A stretch of DNA of 64,000 nt, from the NCBI RefSeq assembly GCF_003605195.1, contig NZ_QYOS01000023.1:310001-374000 (forward strand), written 5' to 3'. Each line of letters starts with the position of its first letter. Within the stretch, counting starts at the first letter, position 1. The position numbers were made by a program, and so were the translations under genes. Below the pieces are notes generated by a model. It had not been told where the DNA came from and searched no databases. It worked only from the letters and a program-made list of their open reading frames with translations. Positions 15,726-27,335 of the stretch are shown here, piece after piece. Source of the stretch: Aurantiacibacter odishensis (GTDB lineage: Bacteria > Pseudomonadota > Alphaproteobacteria > Sphingomonadales > Sphingomonadaceae).

Positions 15726-17162
15726 ATGATCCACCGCTCCAGCCTTTGCGCCCCCATCGCCCCTGCCTTGTGCGCTTTCGCCTTGTGCACCGTTCCTGCC
15801 GCAGCGCAGGACAGCACACCAGAACAGGCCGAGATCGAAACAGCCCTCGCCCCGCTCGTGACATTCCGTGGAGAGACACCGGAGGTACGCAGCATTGCCC
15901 AGCGCATGGCGGACCTCGGCATTGCCAATGCCAGCGTCGCGGTGGTTCGCGACGGGAAGCTCGAATGGGCGCGTGGCTATGGCGAGGGAATCGATGCCGA
16001 CACGCTGTACCAGGCGGCATCGCTTTCCAAGGCCGTGGCAGCGGCGGGTATCGCAGCACTGGCGCTGGATCGCGGCGTCTCGCTGGATGCCGATATCTCC
16101 GCCGACCTGCGTGGGCTCGACCTTGCGCAGATCAACCCGGACGGCGTCCCGATTACCCTGCGCGGACTGCTGAGCCATACGAATGGCGCCGCCGTATCTG
16201 GCTTCCCCGGCTATGCAGCCGGCGCCGAAGTGCCGACCACGGCGCAGGTTATCATGGGTGCGGCGCCGACCAACACCGACATGGTGGTGATCTCCGCCGA
16301 AGGCGTGGGCAGCTACAGTTATTCCGGCGGCGGCTACACCATCGCGCAGTACTGGGCGGAACAGGTGACGGGCGAGCCGTTCCCCGCGATCATGCGCCGC
16401 TATGTCCTCGATCCCGTGGGCATGGACCGCAGCTTGTTTTCCGCAGAGCGACAAGGAGATCTTCCGCGTGACAACGTGGCGCTGGCCTACAACGGCGACG
16501 GCTCGCCGGTGGAGGGCGGCTGGCACGTCTATCCCGAATATGCCGCTGCTTCGCTTTGGACGACGCCCAGTGAGTATGCGCTGTTCGCCACCGCATTGAT
16601 GCGCGCGCTGGCCGGCGAACGCGACGCCGGACTGCCGGGGGCCGTGGCGCGGGAAATGACGAGCACGGTGGCGAACGACTACGGGCTCGGCATCGGGACA
16701 GGCGAGGTCGATGGCGCGGTGCGGCTCAATCATTCCGGGTCCAACAAGGGCTACAAGAGCAACTTCATGGCCTATCCGGCGAGTGACGACCTGATCGTGG
16801 TGATGACCGGGGCGGACAATGGCTGGCCGCTGGTGGGCGACATCGGGCGCACCACGAACATCGTCTACGACTGGCCCCGCAACCCGCCACTGGTGCGCGA
16901 CCGCTTGCCGGCGAGCAAGGGTGAGCTTGTCGCGCTGTCGGGCAGCTATGCCATGCAGGGGAACGAGGATCTGGTGGTAACGCTGGAGCCCGACGGCAGC
17001 GAACTGAAAGTAATTGCGCCAAGCGGGCAAAGCTGGAACCTCGTGCGTATCGGCAATGCCACGTGGATCGATCCCGCGGATGGGCAGGAACTCACTTTCG
17101 TCGCCGACACCGGCGGCGGCATGACGGTGAGCGACGGCGGCCCGGTGTTCGAACGCCGGTAA
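15726..17162 (+). CDS. Exported serine hydrolase, beta-lactamase/penicillin-binding-protein family
   Basis: The protein has 478 residues. Signal peptide to about residue 28 (TVPAAAQD). Class C-type serine hydrolase motifs are present: S99-L-S-K102 in LYQAASLSKAVAAAG, the second motif Tyr in YSYSGGGYTIAQYW, and HSGSNKGYKSNFMAYP as the third (KTG-like) motif. A C-terminal lipocalin-like beta domain follows from about residue 400. The protein is periplasmic; the substrate could be a peptide, ester or beta-lactam and cannot be told from sequence. The gene is followed by two hairpins. Confidence 0.92.
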   Translation: MIHRSSLCAPIAPALCAFALCTVPAAAQDSTPEQAEIETALAPLVTFRGETPEVRSIAQRMADLGIANASVAVVRDGKLEWARGYGEGIDADTLYQAASLSKAVAAAGIAALALDRGVSLDADISADLRGLDLAQINPDGVPITLRGLLSHTNGAAVSGFPGYAAGAEVPTTAQVIMGAAPTNTDMVVISAEGVGSYSYSGGGYTIAQYWAEQVTGEPFPAIMRRYVLDPVGMDRSLFSAERQGDLPRDNVALAYNGDGSPVEGGWHVYPEYAAASLWTTPSEYALFATALMRALAGERDAGLPGAVAREMTSTVANDYGLGIGTGEVDGAVRLNHSGSNKGYKSNFMAYPASDDLIVVMTGADNGWPLVGDIGRTTNIVYDWPRNPPLVRDRLPASKGELVALSGSYAMQGNEDLVVTLEPDGSELKVIAPSGQSWNLVRIGNATWIDPADGQELTFVADTGGGMTVSDGGPVFERR

Positions 17163-17169
17163 GCCGCGC

Positions 17170-17189
17170 AGGGCAGCTTCCTGCCCTGG
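17170..17189 (+). terminator. Hairpin after the serine hydrolase gene
   Basis: CAGGGCAG and CTGCCCTG form a perfect 8-bp stem with a CTTC tetraloop 7 nt past the stop codon. It has no T-run, so it may act together with the second hairpin at 17208-17235. Confidence 0.45.
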
Positions 17190-17207
17190 GCGAAGCGCGT
17201 AAGGAAA

Positions 17208-17235
17208 AGGGGCCACGCCGCCGCGCGGCCCCTTC
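17208..17235. terminator. Bidirectional terminator hairpin between convergent genes
   Basis: AAGGGGCC (17208-17215) and GGCCCCTT (17228-17235) form a perfect 8-bp stem between the serine hydrolase gene (+, ends 17162) and the OYE-family gene (-, ends 17240). It can be read as a terminator from either side. Confidence 0.55.
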
Positions 17236-17239
17236 GCCA

Positions 17240-18397
17240 TCACTTCGGTTTCAGCGGATCGTCGACTTCGATCAGGCTCGGATAATCCACGTAACCTTCC
17301 GCGCCGCCGCCGTAGAAGGTGTCGCCATCGGCGTCGTTATAGGGGCCGGCTTCGGCAATCCGAGCGGGAAGGTCCGGGTTGGCGATGAACAGGCGGCCGA
17401 AGGCCACCGCATCAGCCCAGCCTTCGTCGATCCATTTCGCGGCATCCTCGGGCGAGAGGTTGCCGTTCACCACGAAGGTGCTGTCGAAAGCATCGCGCAT
17501 GGCCTGCACGATCTTGTCGCCTTCTGATCGGTCCCCGTCCGCGCCGCCGTGGTCCGTCGCGCGCACCACGTGCAGGTATGCGAGGCCGCGCCCGGACAGC
17601 ACAGCGGCGGCGGCAGGGTAGGTTTCCTCGGGATGGGCATCGGCACTGCCGCCCGCGCCGCCGATCGGCGTCAGGCGCACGCCCACGCGGTTTGCGGGCA
17701 GGACTTCCGTCAGCGCATCCACCACTTCGCCCAGCAGGCGCGTGCGGTTCTCCAGGCTGCCTCCGTACCTGTCCTTGCGCTGGTTCACGCCGCTGCGCAG
17801 GAACTGGTCGATCAGGTAGCCATTGGCGGCGTGCAGCTCCACGCCGTCGAACCCGGCACGCACGGCCATGCGCGCGGCGTTGCGATAATCGTCGAGAAGC
17901 GCGGGGATTTCGTCCTCGCGCAGGGCGCGGGCCTGTTGGTGCGGCACCGCGGGGCCATCGGGGTGATAGTCGCCCACGAAGGCTTCGCCTTCAGGGGTCC
18001 ATTCGCTGGAGGAAACGGGCGCGCCGCCGTCGGGTTGGAAAACCGGGTGGCTGACCGCGCCGACGTGCCACAGCTGCGCGAAGATGCGACCGCCGGCATT
18101 GTGCACGGCATCGGTCACCAGCTTCCAGCTATCGGCCTGCTCCTCCGTGTAAATTCCGGGCGTCCAGGCATAGCCCTGCCCCTGCTGGCTGATCTGCGTC
18201 GCTTCGGAAACGATCAGGCCAGCACTGGCGCGCTGGGCATAGTAGAGCGCGTGGAGAGGCGTTTGCAGATGTCCGTCCTTTTCGGAGCGGGCACGGGTGA
18301 GCGGGGCCATGAACACGCGGTTGGCGGCGACGATGTCGCCCACTTCGATGCTGTCGAGCAGTGCGAAATTATCAGGTTTGGGGTCGTGCAAAGACAT
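17240..18397 (-). CDS. Old yellow enzyme-family alkene reductase
   Basis: The protein has 385 residues. It is an FMN-dependent NAD(P)H oxidoreductase. The N-terminal RVFMAPLTRARSEKDGHL is the FMN-binding start of the barrel, LWHVGAVSHPVFQP follows, the substrate-binding HAANGYLIDQFL contains the His-x-x-Asn pair, QRKDRYGGSLENRTRLLGEVV is the family signature, and VVNGNLSPEDAAKWI with DAVAFGRLFIANPDLP binds the phosphate. Likely reduces activated C=C bonds (NemA/XenB type). GGAAGCCCCC precedes the ATG. Cytoplasmic. Confidence 0.94.
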   Translation of the reverse strand: MSLHDPKPDNFALLDSIEVGDIVAANRVFMAPLTRARSEKDGHLQTPLHALYYAQRASAGLIVSEATQISQQGQGYAWTPGIYTEEQADSWKLVTDAVHNAGGRIFAQLWHVGAVSHPVFQPDGGAPVSSSEWTPEGEAFVGDYHPDGPAVPHQQARALREDEIPALLDDYRNAARMAVRAGFDGVELHAANGYLIDQFLRSGVNQRKDRYGGSLENRTRLLGEVVDALTEVLPANRVGVRLTPIGGAGGSADAHPEETYPAAAAVLSGRGLAYLHVVRATDHGGADGDRSEGDKIVQAMRDAFDSTFVVNGNLSPEDAAKWIDEGWADAVAFGRLFIANPDLPARIAEAGPYNDADGDTFYGGGAEGYVDYPSLIEVDDPLKPK

Positions 18398-18508
18398 TTG
18401 GGGGCTTCCTTCGCAAGGGTGTTTGACGATTGAACCGCCAAGGTCGGAAGCGGTTTCCCGCCTTGCGAGGTAGCGTTTCTTTAGCCCGGTCCAGATTCCG
18501 TATCGCGG

Positions 18509-18874
18509 TCAGGCGCGGGCCGGGGCGAGCCGCCCTGCCATCAGCGCGCCGACCGCGCCGCCCGCCAGCTTCAGGGCGTGGTTCACCCAGGCCATCAGCG
18601 GGAACTCCATCTCCCCTGCAAGCAGCACGGGCATCGAGATCGCGTAGTAGAACAGCGTGCCGACGATCCCCACGCCGAGGCCTATGGCGAGGCGCTGCCC
18701 CTGCGCCGGTCGCGCGGCCCAGAACCCGCCGAGAGCGAACAGGATGAAGGCGACGGCCAGTCCCTCCGGCTTGTAGCCGACAAGGTCGGTTGTGCTGAGG
18801 AAATAGACGTAGAGCGCGTAGAGCAATTCCACGCCGATCCCGGCAATGACGATCCGCTTCCAGTACTGCCCCAT
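18509..18874 (-). CDS. Four-helix integral membrane protein
   Basis: The protein has 121 residues and four predicted transmembrane segments: about residues 8-27 (IVIAGIGVELLYALYVYFL), 38-55, 63-82 (AIGLGVGIVGTLFYYAISM) and 92-115. No catalytic motif. No characterised family recognised; resembles small uncharacterised membrane proteins of sphingomonads. It follows guaA at 32 nt with a CCTGAC/GTCAGG hairpin in the gap, so expression is probably partly uncoupled. Confidence 0.75.
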   Translation of the reverse strand: MGQYWKRIVIAGIGVELLYALYVYFLSTTDLVGYKPEGLAVAFILFALGGFWAARPAQGQRLAIGLGVGIVGTLFYYAISMPVLLAGEMEFPLMAWVNHALKLAGGAVGALMAGRLAPARA

Positions 18875-18906
18875 CAGTCCCTCCCCTGACTGGTGGGAGT
18901 GTCAGG

Positions 18907-20481
18907 TCACTCCCATTCAATGGTCCCCGGCGGTTTCGAGGTATAGTCGTAAACCACCCGGTTGATGCCCTGCACCTCGTTCACGATACGCGTGGCGACG
19001 CCTGTCAGGAAGCCTGCATCGAAGGGATAGACGTCCGCCGTCATGCCATCCGTGCTGGTCACGGCGCGCAGGCCGCACACACTGTCGTAGGTGCGCCCGT
19101 CGCCCATCACGCCCACGGTCTTCACCGGCAGCAGCACGGCAAAGGCCTGCCAGATTGCGTCGTAGAGGCCCGCGTTGCGGATTTCCTCTAGGTAGATCGC
19201 GTCGGCCTTGCGCAGGATGTCGCAGCGCTCCTTGGTCACTTCGCCGGGGATGCGGATGGCGAGGCCGGGTCCGGGAAAGGGATGGCGGCCCACAAACATG
19301 TCGGGCAGGCCCAGCTCTCGGCCCAGATCGCGCACCTCGTCCTTGAACAGTTCGCGCAAGGGCTCGACCAGTTTCATGTTCATGCGTTCGGGCAGACCAC
19401 CCACGTTATGGTGGCTCTTGATCGTCACGCTCGGCCCGCCGGTGAAACTGACGCTCTCGATCACGTCGGGATAGAGCGTGCCCTGCGCCAGGAAATCGGC
19501 CCCGCCGATCTTCTGCGCCTCGGCCTCGAACACGTTAATGAACTCGGCGCCGATGAACTTGCGCTTCTTTTCCGGGTCGGTGACGCCTTCGAGGCCCGCC
19601 ATGAAGCGTTCCTCCGCATCCACCACCACCAGCGGGATGTTGTAGTGGTCGCGGAACATCGTCTCCACCTGCTGCCGCTCGTTCAGGCGCAGCAGACCGT
19701 GATCGACGAAGACGCAGGTCAGCTGGTCTCCGATGGCCTCGTGAATCAGGATCGCGGCAACCGAGGAATCGACGCCGCCGGACAGGCCGCAGATCACCTT
19801 GCCGTCACCCACCTGCTCGCGGATTTCGGCGATCTTCGTCTCGCGGTAGGCAGCCATGGTCCAGTCGCCCGCCAGCCCGCACACATGGCGCACGAAGTTC
19901 GCCAGCAGCCGCGCACCATCGGGGGTGTGGTACACTTCGGGGTGAAACTGCGTGCCGTAATACTTGCGCTTCTCGTCCGCGATCACCGCGAATGGCGCGC
20001 CGTCGGAGGTGGCGACGATTTCGAACCCGTCGGCAAAGCGCGTCACCTTGTCGCCGTGGCTCATCCACACCTGGTGACGTTCGCCCACTTTCCACAGGCC
20101 GTCGAACAGCGCGCATTCCTCGGTCACGGTGAGGAAGGCCCGCCCGAATTCGCCGCCATCACCCGTTTCGTGGCCGGGGCGCACTTCGCCGCCCAATTGC
20201 GTGGTCATCACCTGCTGGCCATAGCAGATGCCGAGGATCGGCAGGCCGCTGTCGAACAGCACCTGCGGGGCGCGCGGACTGCCCTCCTCGCACACGCTGG
20301 CGGGGCTGCCCGAAAGGATGATGCCCTTGGGGTTCATCCGGTTGAAGGCTTCCTCCGCCTGGCTGAACGGAGCGATTTCGGAATAGACGCCCGCCTCGCG
20401 CACGCGGCGCGCGATAAGCTGCGTAACCTGGCTGCCGAAATCGACGATGAGTATGGAATCGGGGATGAGATCTGCCTGCAT
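18907..20481 (-). CDS. guaA: GMP synthase (glutamine-hydrolysing)
   Basis: The protein has 524 residues from ATG 20481. It converts XMP to GMP. Class I glutamine amidotransferase domain: Cys nucleophile C86 in [12 protein letters not shown], with His and Glu in [16 protein letters not shown]-pyrophosphatase domain: P-loop [16 protein letters not shown] near residue 230. The C-terminal dimerisation domain ends [15 protein letters not shown], as in the family. The open frame reaches 20670, but the extra N-terminal residues are unrelated to GuaA. The gene is divergent from a tiny transcription unit at 20578-20881. Confidence 0.97.
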   Translation of the reverse strand: MQADLIPDSILIVDFGSQVTQLIARRVREAGVYSEIAPFSQAEEAFNRMNPKGIILSGSPASVCEEGSPRAPQVLFDSGLPILGICYGQQVMTTQLGGEVRPGHETGDGGEFGRAFLTVTEECALFDGLWKVGERHQVWMSHGDKVTRFADGFEIVATSDGAPFAVIADEKRKYYGTQFHPEVYHTPDGARLLANFVRHVCGLAGDWTMAAYRETKIAEIREQVGDGKVICGLSGGVDSSVAAILIHEAIGDQLTCVFVDHGLLRLNERQQVETMFRDHYNIPLVVVDAEERFMAGLEGVTDPEKKRKFIGAEFINVFEAEAQKIGGADFLAQGTLYPDVIESVSFTGGPSVTIKSHHNVGGLPERMNMKLVEPLRELFKDEVRDLGRELGLPDMFVGRHPFPGPGLAIRIPGEVTKERCDILRKADAIYLEEIRNAGLYDAIWQAFAVLLPVKTVGVMGDGRTYDSVCGLRAVTSTDGMTADVYPFDAGFLTGVATRIVNEVQGINRVVYDYTSKPPGTIEWE

Positions 20482-20577
20482 GGCAGCGCCTTGCCCAATG
20501 GCAGCGCGCAAGTCCAGTAGGGGCGGGAGCGGTCCTGCCAAGCCGCAGAGACAGCGCAGTTGCAAAACTCGCAACAC

Positions 20578-20604
20578 TTGTCGAATATTTCGCATTTGTA
20601 ATAT
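20578..20604 (+). promoter_or_regulatory. Promoter and AT-rich inverted repeat before the 26-aa gene
   Basis: TTGTCG (20578-20583) and TAATAT (20599-20604) are spaced 15 nt and read rightwards. The same DNA holds an imperfect inverted repeat, GTCGAATATT (20580-20589) and AATATTTTCGAC (20600-20611), which could be an operator. The AT-rich patch stands out in the GC-rich surroundings and lies about 95 nt from the guaA start, so it may serve both directions. Confidence 0.45.
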
Positions 20605-20694
20605 TTTCGACCAGTCGCCATTTGCGTCTGCGTCAACGGAGCGCTCGTAACGAGTCGCGCCGCAAAGCACTCTTAAAAACAGGACGATGTAACA

Positions 20695-20775
20695 ATGCGC
20701 CAGTTCGCACCGAATATCCTTGCATCGCTCGCAGCGATCACCGTCAGCACGACCCTGCTGATGGGCATCCTCTAA
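20695..20775 (+). CDS. 26-residue hydrophobic micro-protein
   Basis: ATG at 20695 with AGGA 10 nt upstream; TAA at 20773-20775. The product starts [17 protein letters not shown] and ends STTLLMGIL: one basic residue then a hydrophobic stretch long enough for a single membrane helix. Its transcription unit looks complete, with a promoter-like pair at 20578-20604 and a strong intrinsic terminator at 20850-20881. Similar very short hydrophobic proteins occur in sphingomonads (from memory, not searched). Alternatively the transcript may act as a small RNA and the frame be incidental. Confidence 0.45.
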   Translation: MRQFAPNILASLAAITVSTTLLMGIL

Positions 20776-20849
20776 GAGCGATACGCAAGAGACCCCTTAG
20801 GCCCGGAGGCTTCCTCTCCCCCCTCCCCCCCTTGTCTCCGGGTCGACAT

Positions 20850-20881
20850 ATGGCCACCCCTTCGCGGGGGTGGCCATTTTT
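20850..20881 (+). terminator. Strong Rho-independent terminator
   Basis: ATGGCCACCCC (20850-20860) pairs perfectly with GGGGTGGCCAT (20867-20877) over a 6-nt loop and is followed by five T. This is the best intrinsic terminator in the window. It ends + strand transcription of the short unit beginning near 20610 and insulates gyrB. Confidence 0.8.
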
Positions 20882-20932
20882 GTATCCGGCGACCGGGGAA
20901 GGACTTGCGCGCGGGCGGTTTTCGCTCCCTGA

Positions 20933-23557
<2,625 letters not shown>

Positions 23558-23566
23558 GGCGCTTCG

Positions 23567-24652
23567 ATGAGCGGGCAGCACAAGTCAGGAGCGGTGGAGA
23601 ACGGCGGTTTCCTCGTCTTCCTCGCGCTGGTCTCGCTGGTCCTGCTCTATATCGTCTGGCCCTTCGTCGCCCCGCTTTTGTGGGCGACGCTGGCGGCGAT
23701 CATGTTCCAGCCGATGTACCAGTGGTTCCGCGCGCGCCTTGGCGGCAGCAACCGCGCGGCCATTGCCACCCTGCTGGTGATTACCGTTGCCATCATCATC
23801 CCTGCTTTCTTCATCGGCGGTGTGGTGGTGGAACAGACGACCGCCGTGGTCCTGGCTTTTCGCGAGGGACGCGTTGATATAGCCGCCCTGTTCGAGACGG
23901 TGCATGACGCCCTGCCCGAGGCCATCCGCCAGAACCTCGACGCGTCGGGCTTCGGCACGCCGGAAATGGTGCAGCAACGCGCGCAGGACCTGGCGTTGGA
24001 AAGCTCCGGCCTGATCGCGCAGCAGGCGGTGGCCATCACCGGCAGCGCGCTGGGCTTCGTCCTCGCTTTCGGCATCGGGCTATATGTTGCCTACTTCCTG
24101 CTGCGCGACGGCAGGGATGTGGGCCGACAGGTGATCGCCCACCTGCCGCTGGCGAGCGACGTGGCCTACGAACTTGCCGAGCGTTTCCTCGCCATCGTTC
24201 GCGCGACGATCAAGGGCTCGGTCGTGGTCGGGCTGGTGCAGGGTGCGCTGGGATCGATCACCTACTGGATCGCAGGCGTGCCCAACATCGTCCTGCTGGG
24301 CCTGCTCACCGCGCTGTTCTCGCTCGTCCCGGCCATCGGTCCTGCCGTCGTGTGGGCACCCGTCGCGCTGTATCTCCTGGCCGTGGGCGACATCTGGCAG
24401 GGGGTCGTCGTGCTGGTGTCGGGTTTCGCGGTGATCGGCATGGCGGATAACGTGCTGCGCCCCATCCTGGTGGGCCGCGATACCGGCATCCCGGACTGGA
24501 TCATCCTCGTCACCACCCTTGGCGGGATTGCCGCAATGGGGCTTTCCGGCATCGTCGTCGGCCCGCTGGTGGCCGGGCTGTTCCTTGCCGCCTGGGGCGT
24601 GCTGGCCCAGCAGCGCGGCGTGACCCAGCCGCTCGCGGCGGAGGCAGAGTAA
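23567..24652 (+). CDS. AI-2E family transporter (PerM-like permease)
   Basis: The protein has 361 residues. The layout is two to three N-terminal helices (GFLVFLALVSLVLLYIVWPF and following), a soluble amphipathic middle (about 90-200) and C-terminal helices with the family's glycine/proline-rich segments LGLLTALFSLVPAIGPAVVW and ILVTTLGGIAAMGLSGIVVGPLVAGLFLA. The family name comes from TqsA autoinducer-2 export; others move Na+/H+ or unknown solutes, so no substrate is assigned. It starts 9 nt after gyrB and is followed at 4 nt by an M50-like protease gene, suggesting an operon. Confidence 0.92.
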   Translation: MSGQHKSGAVENGGFLVFLALVSLVLLYIVWPFVAPLLWATLAAIMFQPMYQWFRARLGGSNRAAIATLLVITVAIIIPAFFIGGVVVEQTTAVVLAFREGRVDIAALFETVHDALPEAIRQNLDASGFGTPEMVQQRAQDLALESSGLIAQQAVAITGSALGFVLAFGIGLYVAYFLLRDGRDVGRQVIAHLPLASDVAYELAERFLAIVRATIKGSVVVGLVQGALGSITYWIAGVPNIVLLGLLTALFSLVPAIGPAVVWAPVALYLLAVGDIWQGVVVLVSGFAVIGMADNVLRPILVGRDTGIPDWIILVTTLGGIAAMGLSGIVVGPLVAGLFLAAWGVLAQQRGVTQPLAAEAE

Positions 24653-24656
24653 GCCG

Positions 24657-25388
24657 ATGGCATGGGGAGGCGTGCGGCCCGGTAGCCAGGAAGAGCAGGT
24701 GGGTCGCCTGATCCTTGCAGGCGTGCTGGTGATGTTCCTCCCCGCGCTGCCTTTCGGCAATTACCTGATCTGGCCCTTCGTCATCCTCACCACCTGGTTC
24801 CACGAGATGGGCCACGGCCTCACCGCAATCCTGACGGGCAACGCTTTCGACGAGCTGGTGATCTACGCCAATGGCTCGGGCTATGCGTCATCCCGCACGG
24901 CGATGGATGGTGGCGGCTTGTCGCGCGCACTGATCGCCATGGGCGGCCCGCTGGGGCCAAGCGCGATGGGCGCCTTGCTGATCCTCGCCAGCGCCGCGCG
25001 CAGGCACTGGAAGCCCGCGCTTGTGCTGCTGGCGGGGGCGCTGGTGCTCTCCACGGTTATCTGGGTGCGCAGCGTTGTGGGCGTGGTCGTTCTGCCCCTG
25101 ATCGCTGCCGCGCTCGGCTGGCTGGCGTGGAAAGGCCCGCGCGGGCTGCAACTGTTCGCGCTGCAATTCCTCGGCGTGCTGGCCGCGCTCTCCATGTTCA
25201 ATGACATGGACTACCTGTTCTCCGAAAGCGCGGTGATCGGCGGGCAGGTGATGCTGTCGGACACTGGGGCGATCGAGGCAGAGCTGTTGCTGCCGCACTG
25301 GATCTGGGCAATCCTTATCATCGTGCTATCCGGGCTGATGATCGGGTGGAGCCTGAAATACGCTCTCAACCACGAAGGACACCGCTAA
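24657..25388 (+). CDS. M50-like (M50B) membrane metallopeptidase-family protein
   Basis: The protein has 243 residues and about six transmembrane segments. The zinc motif HEMGH lies in TTWFHEMGHGLTAILTGN near residue 43, the HExxH-type arrangement of M50B-like membrane proteases, and DMDYLF near residue 178 could give the third ligand. Unlike site-2 proteases there is no PDZ domain. Substrate unknown. The gene overlaps the context of the AI-2E permease (4-nt gap) and converges on the next gene with a 5-nt gap. Confidence 0.85.
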   Translation: MAWGGVRPGSQEEQVGRLILAGVLVMFLPALPFGNYLIWPFVILTTWFHEMGHGLTAILTGNAFDELVIYANGSGYASSRTAMDGGGLSRALIAMGGPLGPSAMGALLILASAARRHWKPALVLLAGALVLSTVIWVRSVVGVVVLPLIAAALGWLAWKGPRGLQLFALQFLGVLAALSMFNDMDYLFSESAVIGGQVMLSDTGAIEAELLLPHWIWAILIIVLSGLMIGWSLKYALNHEGHR

Positions 25389-25393
25389 TGCGG

Positions 25394-26527
25394 TCAGTCC
25401 TCCGGCGCGGTGACGGTGAGGTTGTCGGCCTCGAACCCGTCGCCGCCTTGCGATGCCTCCTCCAGCTCCTCGCGCGCATCCTCCACGGCTTCCTCGGTGA
25501 GTTCGGGCGCCTCTTGCTGCGGTGCGAATTCGGCGGGGGAGAGGCACAGCTCCACTTCCAGCGGGAAATGGTCTGAGCCCACGTCGGGCCCTTTCTCGAA
25601 CCGCAGCACGCCGAAATCGTCGGTGTGGAAGACGTGATCGAGCGGCCAGCGCATCAACGGGTTGGTGGCATCGAACGTGGCGGTAAAGCCGCGCCCGCGT
25701 CGCGGGTCGACCAACTGGCCAATGCGCTGGAACGTGCCCGTCACGCTGGACCAGCCGACATCATTGAAATCGCCCACCACCAGCGTGGGCCTGCCCGATT
25801 CGCGCACGAGGTCTGCCAGCAGCACCAGCTCGGCGTCGCGCTGCCCACTGTCCTGGCCGGGGCGCGGCGGGCGCGGGTGGACGGCGAACAGCGTCATCAC
25901 TCCGCCATCGGCACGGGTGATGCGCGCCTTGATCGACGGTGTGCCGCCACCCGCGAGTTCGTTGCGCTCCACCTCGGCAAACGGCAGGCGGGACCACAAC
26001 GCCATGCCATAGGTGTTGGGCTGCGGGATCTTCATCGAATAGGGGTAATCCGCATCCAGTGCAGCGGAGAGGGCATCGGTCCACGCCGCATCGTTCTCCA
26101 TGGCGAGGAACACGTCCGGGTTTTCCTCTCGCACGTAGGCGATGGCGCGGTCGAAATCGCGGTTCGACTGGAGCACGTTGAGGCTGGCGATATGCAGGCG
26201 GTCGGGGGGTTCGCAGCTGTCCGCGCTCACGGCCTGCTGCGGCATGAAACCGAAGTAGGGCACCACCTGCCACAGTTGCACCGCCAGCGCGGCCGCGCCC
26301 AGCGGCAGCCACAACCAGAGGCGGCGCGAATGCGTGAGAAGCAGCAACGCCAACGCAATCACCAGAACCATGGCGAACTGCAGCCGCGGAAAGTCGAACA
26401 CCCTGATCCACCAGGCGTCCGCCGCAACCAGGCTGATCGCGGTGAACAGTGCCAGCACGATGATGAGGAAACGGGCGAGACGGGCCAGCCAGGCTTTCAC
26501 GCCGCTGCCCTGCTTGCTGCTATCCAT
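25394..26527 (-). CDS. Membrane-anchored endonuclease/exonuclease/phosphatase-fold protein
   Basis: The protein has 377 residues. Three N-terminal hydrophobic segments (about residues 16-36, 48-65, 70-90) precede a DNase I-like domain: LHIASLNVLQSNRDFDRAIAYV, VFLAMENDAAW (metal Glu), LFAVHPRPPRPG, PTLVVGDFNDVGWSSVTGTF (Asp/Asn), PLDHVFHTDD and GSDHFPLEVEL (catalytic Asp-His). The domain would face the periplasm. Families with this layout (YafD-like) act on DNA, phosphoinositides or unknown phosphodiesters. A Glu-rich C-terminal tail of about 50 residues is unusual. The start overlaps the DUF1295 gene by 8 nt. Confidence 0.9.
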   Translation of the reverse strand: MDSSKQGSGVKAWLARLARFLIIVLALFTAISLVAADAWWIRVFDFPRLQFAMVLVIALALLLLTHSRRLWLWLPLGAAALAVQLWQVVPYFGFMPQQAVSADSCEPPDRLHIASLNVLQSNRDFDRAIAYVREENPDVFLAMENDAAWTDALSAALDADYPYSMKIPQPNTYGMALWSRLPFAEVERNELAGGGTPSIKARITRADGGVMTLFAVHPRPPRPGQDSGQRDAELVLLADLVRESGRPTLVVGDFNDVGWSSVTGTFQRIGQLVDPRRGRGFTATFDATNPLMRWPLDHVFHTDDFGVLRFEKGPDVGSDHFPLEVELCLSPAEFAPQQEAPELTEEAVEDAREELEEASQGGDGFEADNLTVTAPED

Positions 26528-27335
26528 CGGCCCGGTCCTCTTGCTTGGGGGGCCTTGGAATGAACCCCGATGTCCTCTCTACGTAAGCGGCGAAGTCCTC
26601 GCCATACTTGTCGCGCATCGCGGCCTCGGTCATGCCTGCACCCGACCATTTCACCAGTGTGAAAGTGAGGAACAGCGGCCCCGGCAGCGTCCAGATCACC
26701 GCGCCGGGCGCGATGGATAGAGCGACAATGAAGATGCCCCACCACACGCAGGCATCGCCGAAATAGTTGGGATGGCGGGTGTAGCGCCACAGCCCCTTGT
26801 CCATCACCTTGCCCTTGTTCGCCGGGTCGGCCTTGAAGCGGGCGAGTTGCCAGTCCCCTACCCATTCGAAGAATAGGCCCACCGCGTAAAGGGCAATGCC
26901 TGCCCAGGCCAGATCGGGCAGGCCGATCCTGTCGCCAGCCGCGAGGATGCCGACCTGCGCCGGGCTGCTGACAACCATGATCAGCACGCCTTGCAGCAGG
27001 AAGACCTTCCACAAGGCCGTTAGCGCGAAGGCAGCGCGGTTGGCAGGATCGGGCAGCATCTTGCGATAACGGGAGTCCTCGCCATTATGCAGGAACCGTC
27101 GCAGAAGGTGAATGCCAAGGCGCACGCCCCACGCCGCGGTCATCGCCCAGAGAACGACGGCGCCCGGCGTATGGAACGGCAGCAACAGCAGGCTGGTGGT
27201 GGCGAGCCCGGCCATTGCCAGACCCCACACGGCATCGATGAAACTGGCCTTCCCGATCGTAACCGCGAGCACCCACAATACGAAGAGCGCCGCCAGCAAC
27301 AGCGCGAAGTTCAGGACAAGCAGTTCAACCGGCAT
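26520..27335 (-). CDS. DUF1295 (steroid-5-alpha-reductase-like) membrane protein
   Basis: The protein has 271 residues from ATG 27335 (AGGA upstream). It has about seven transmembrane helices and the family signature KGLWRYTRHPNYFGDACVWWGIF, then the C-terminal MREKYGEDF-type segment (MRDKYGEDFAAYVERTSGFIP). The RHPNY motif binds a nucleotide or SAM-like cofactor in relatives (steroid 5-alpha-reductase, isoprenylcysteine methyltransferase). The specific reaction is unknown. It overlaps the acyltransferase gene upstream by 11 nt and the next gene downstream by 8 nt, so translation is coupled across three genes, and the context suggests lipid metabolism. Confidence 0.9.
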   Translation of the reverse strand: MPVELLVLNFALLLAALFVLWVLAVTIGKASFIDAVWGLAMAGLATTSLLLLPFHTPGAVVLWAMTAAWGVRLGIHLLRRFLHNGEDSRYRKMLPDPANRAAFALTALWKVFLLQGVLIMVVSSPAQVGILAAGDRIGLPDLAWAGIALYAVGLFFEWVGDWQLARFKADPANKGKVMDKGLWRYTRHPNYFGDACVWWGIFIVALSIAPGAVIWTLPGPLFLTFTLVKWSGAGMTEAAMRDKYGEDFAAYVERTSGFIPRPPKQEDRADG

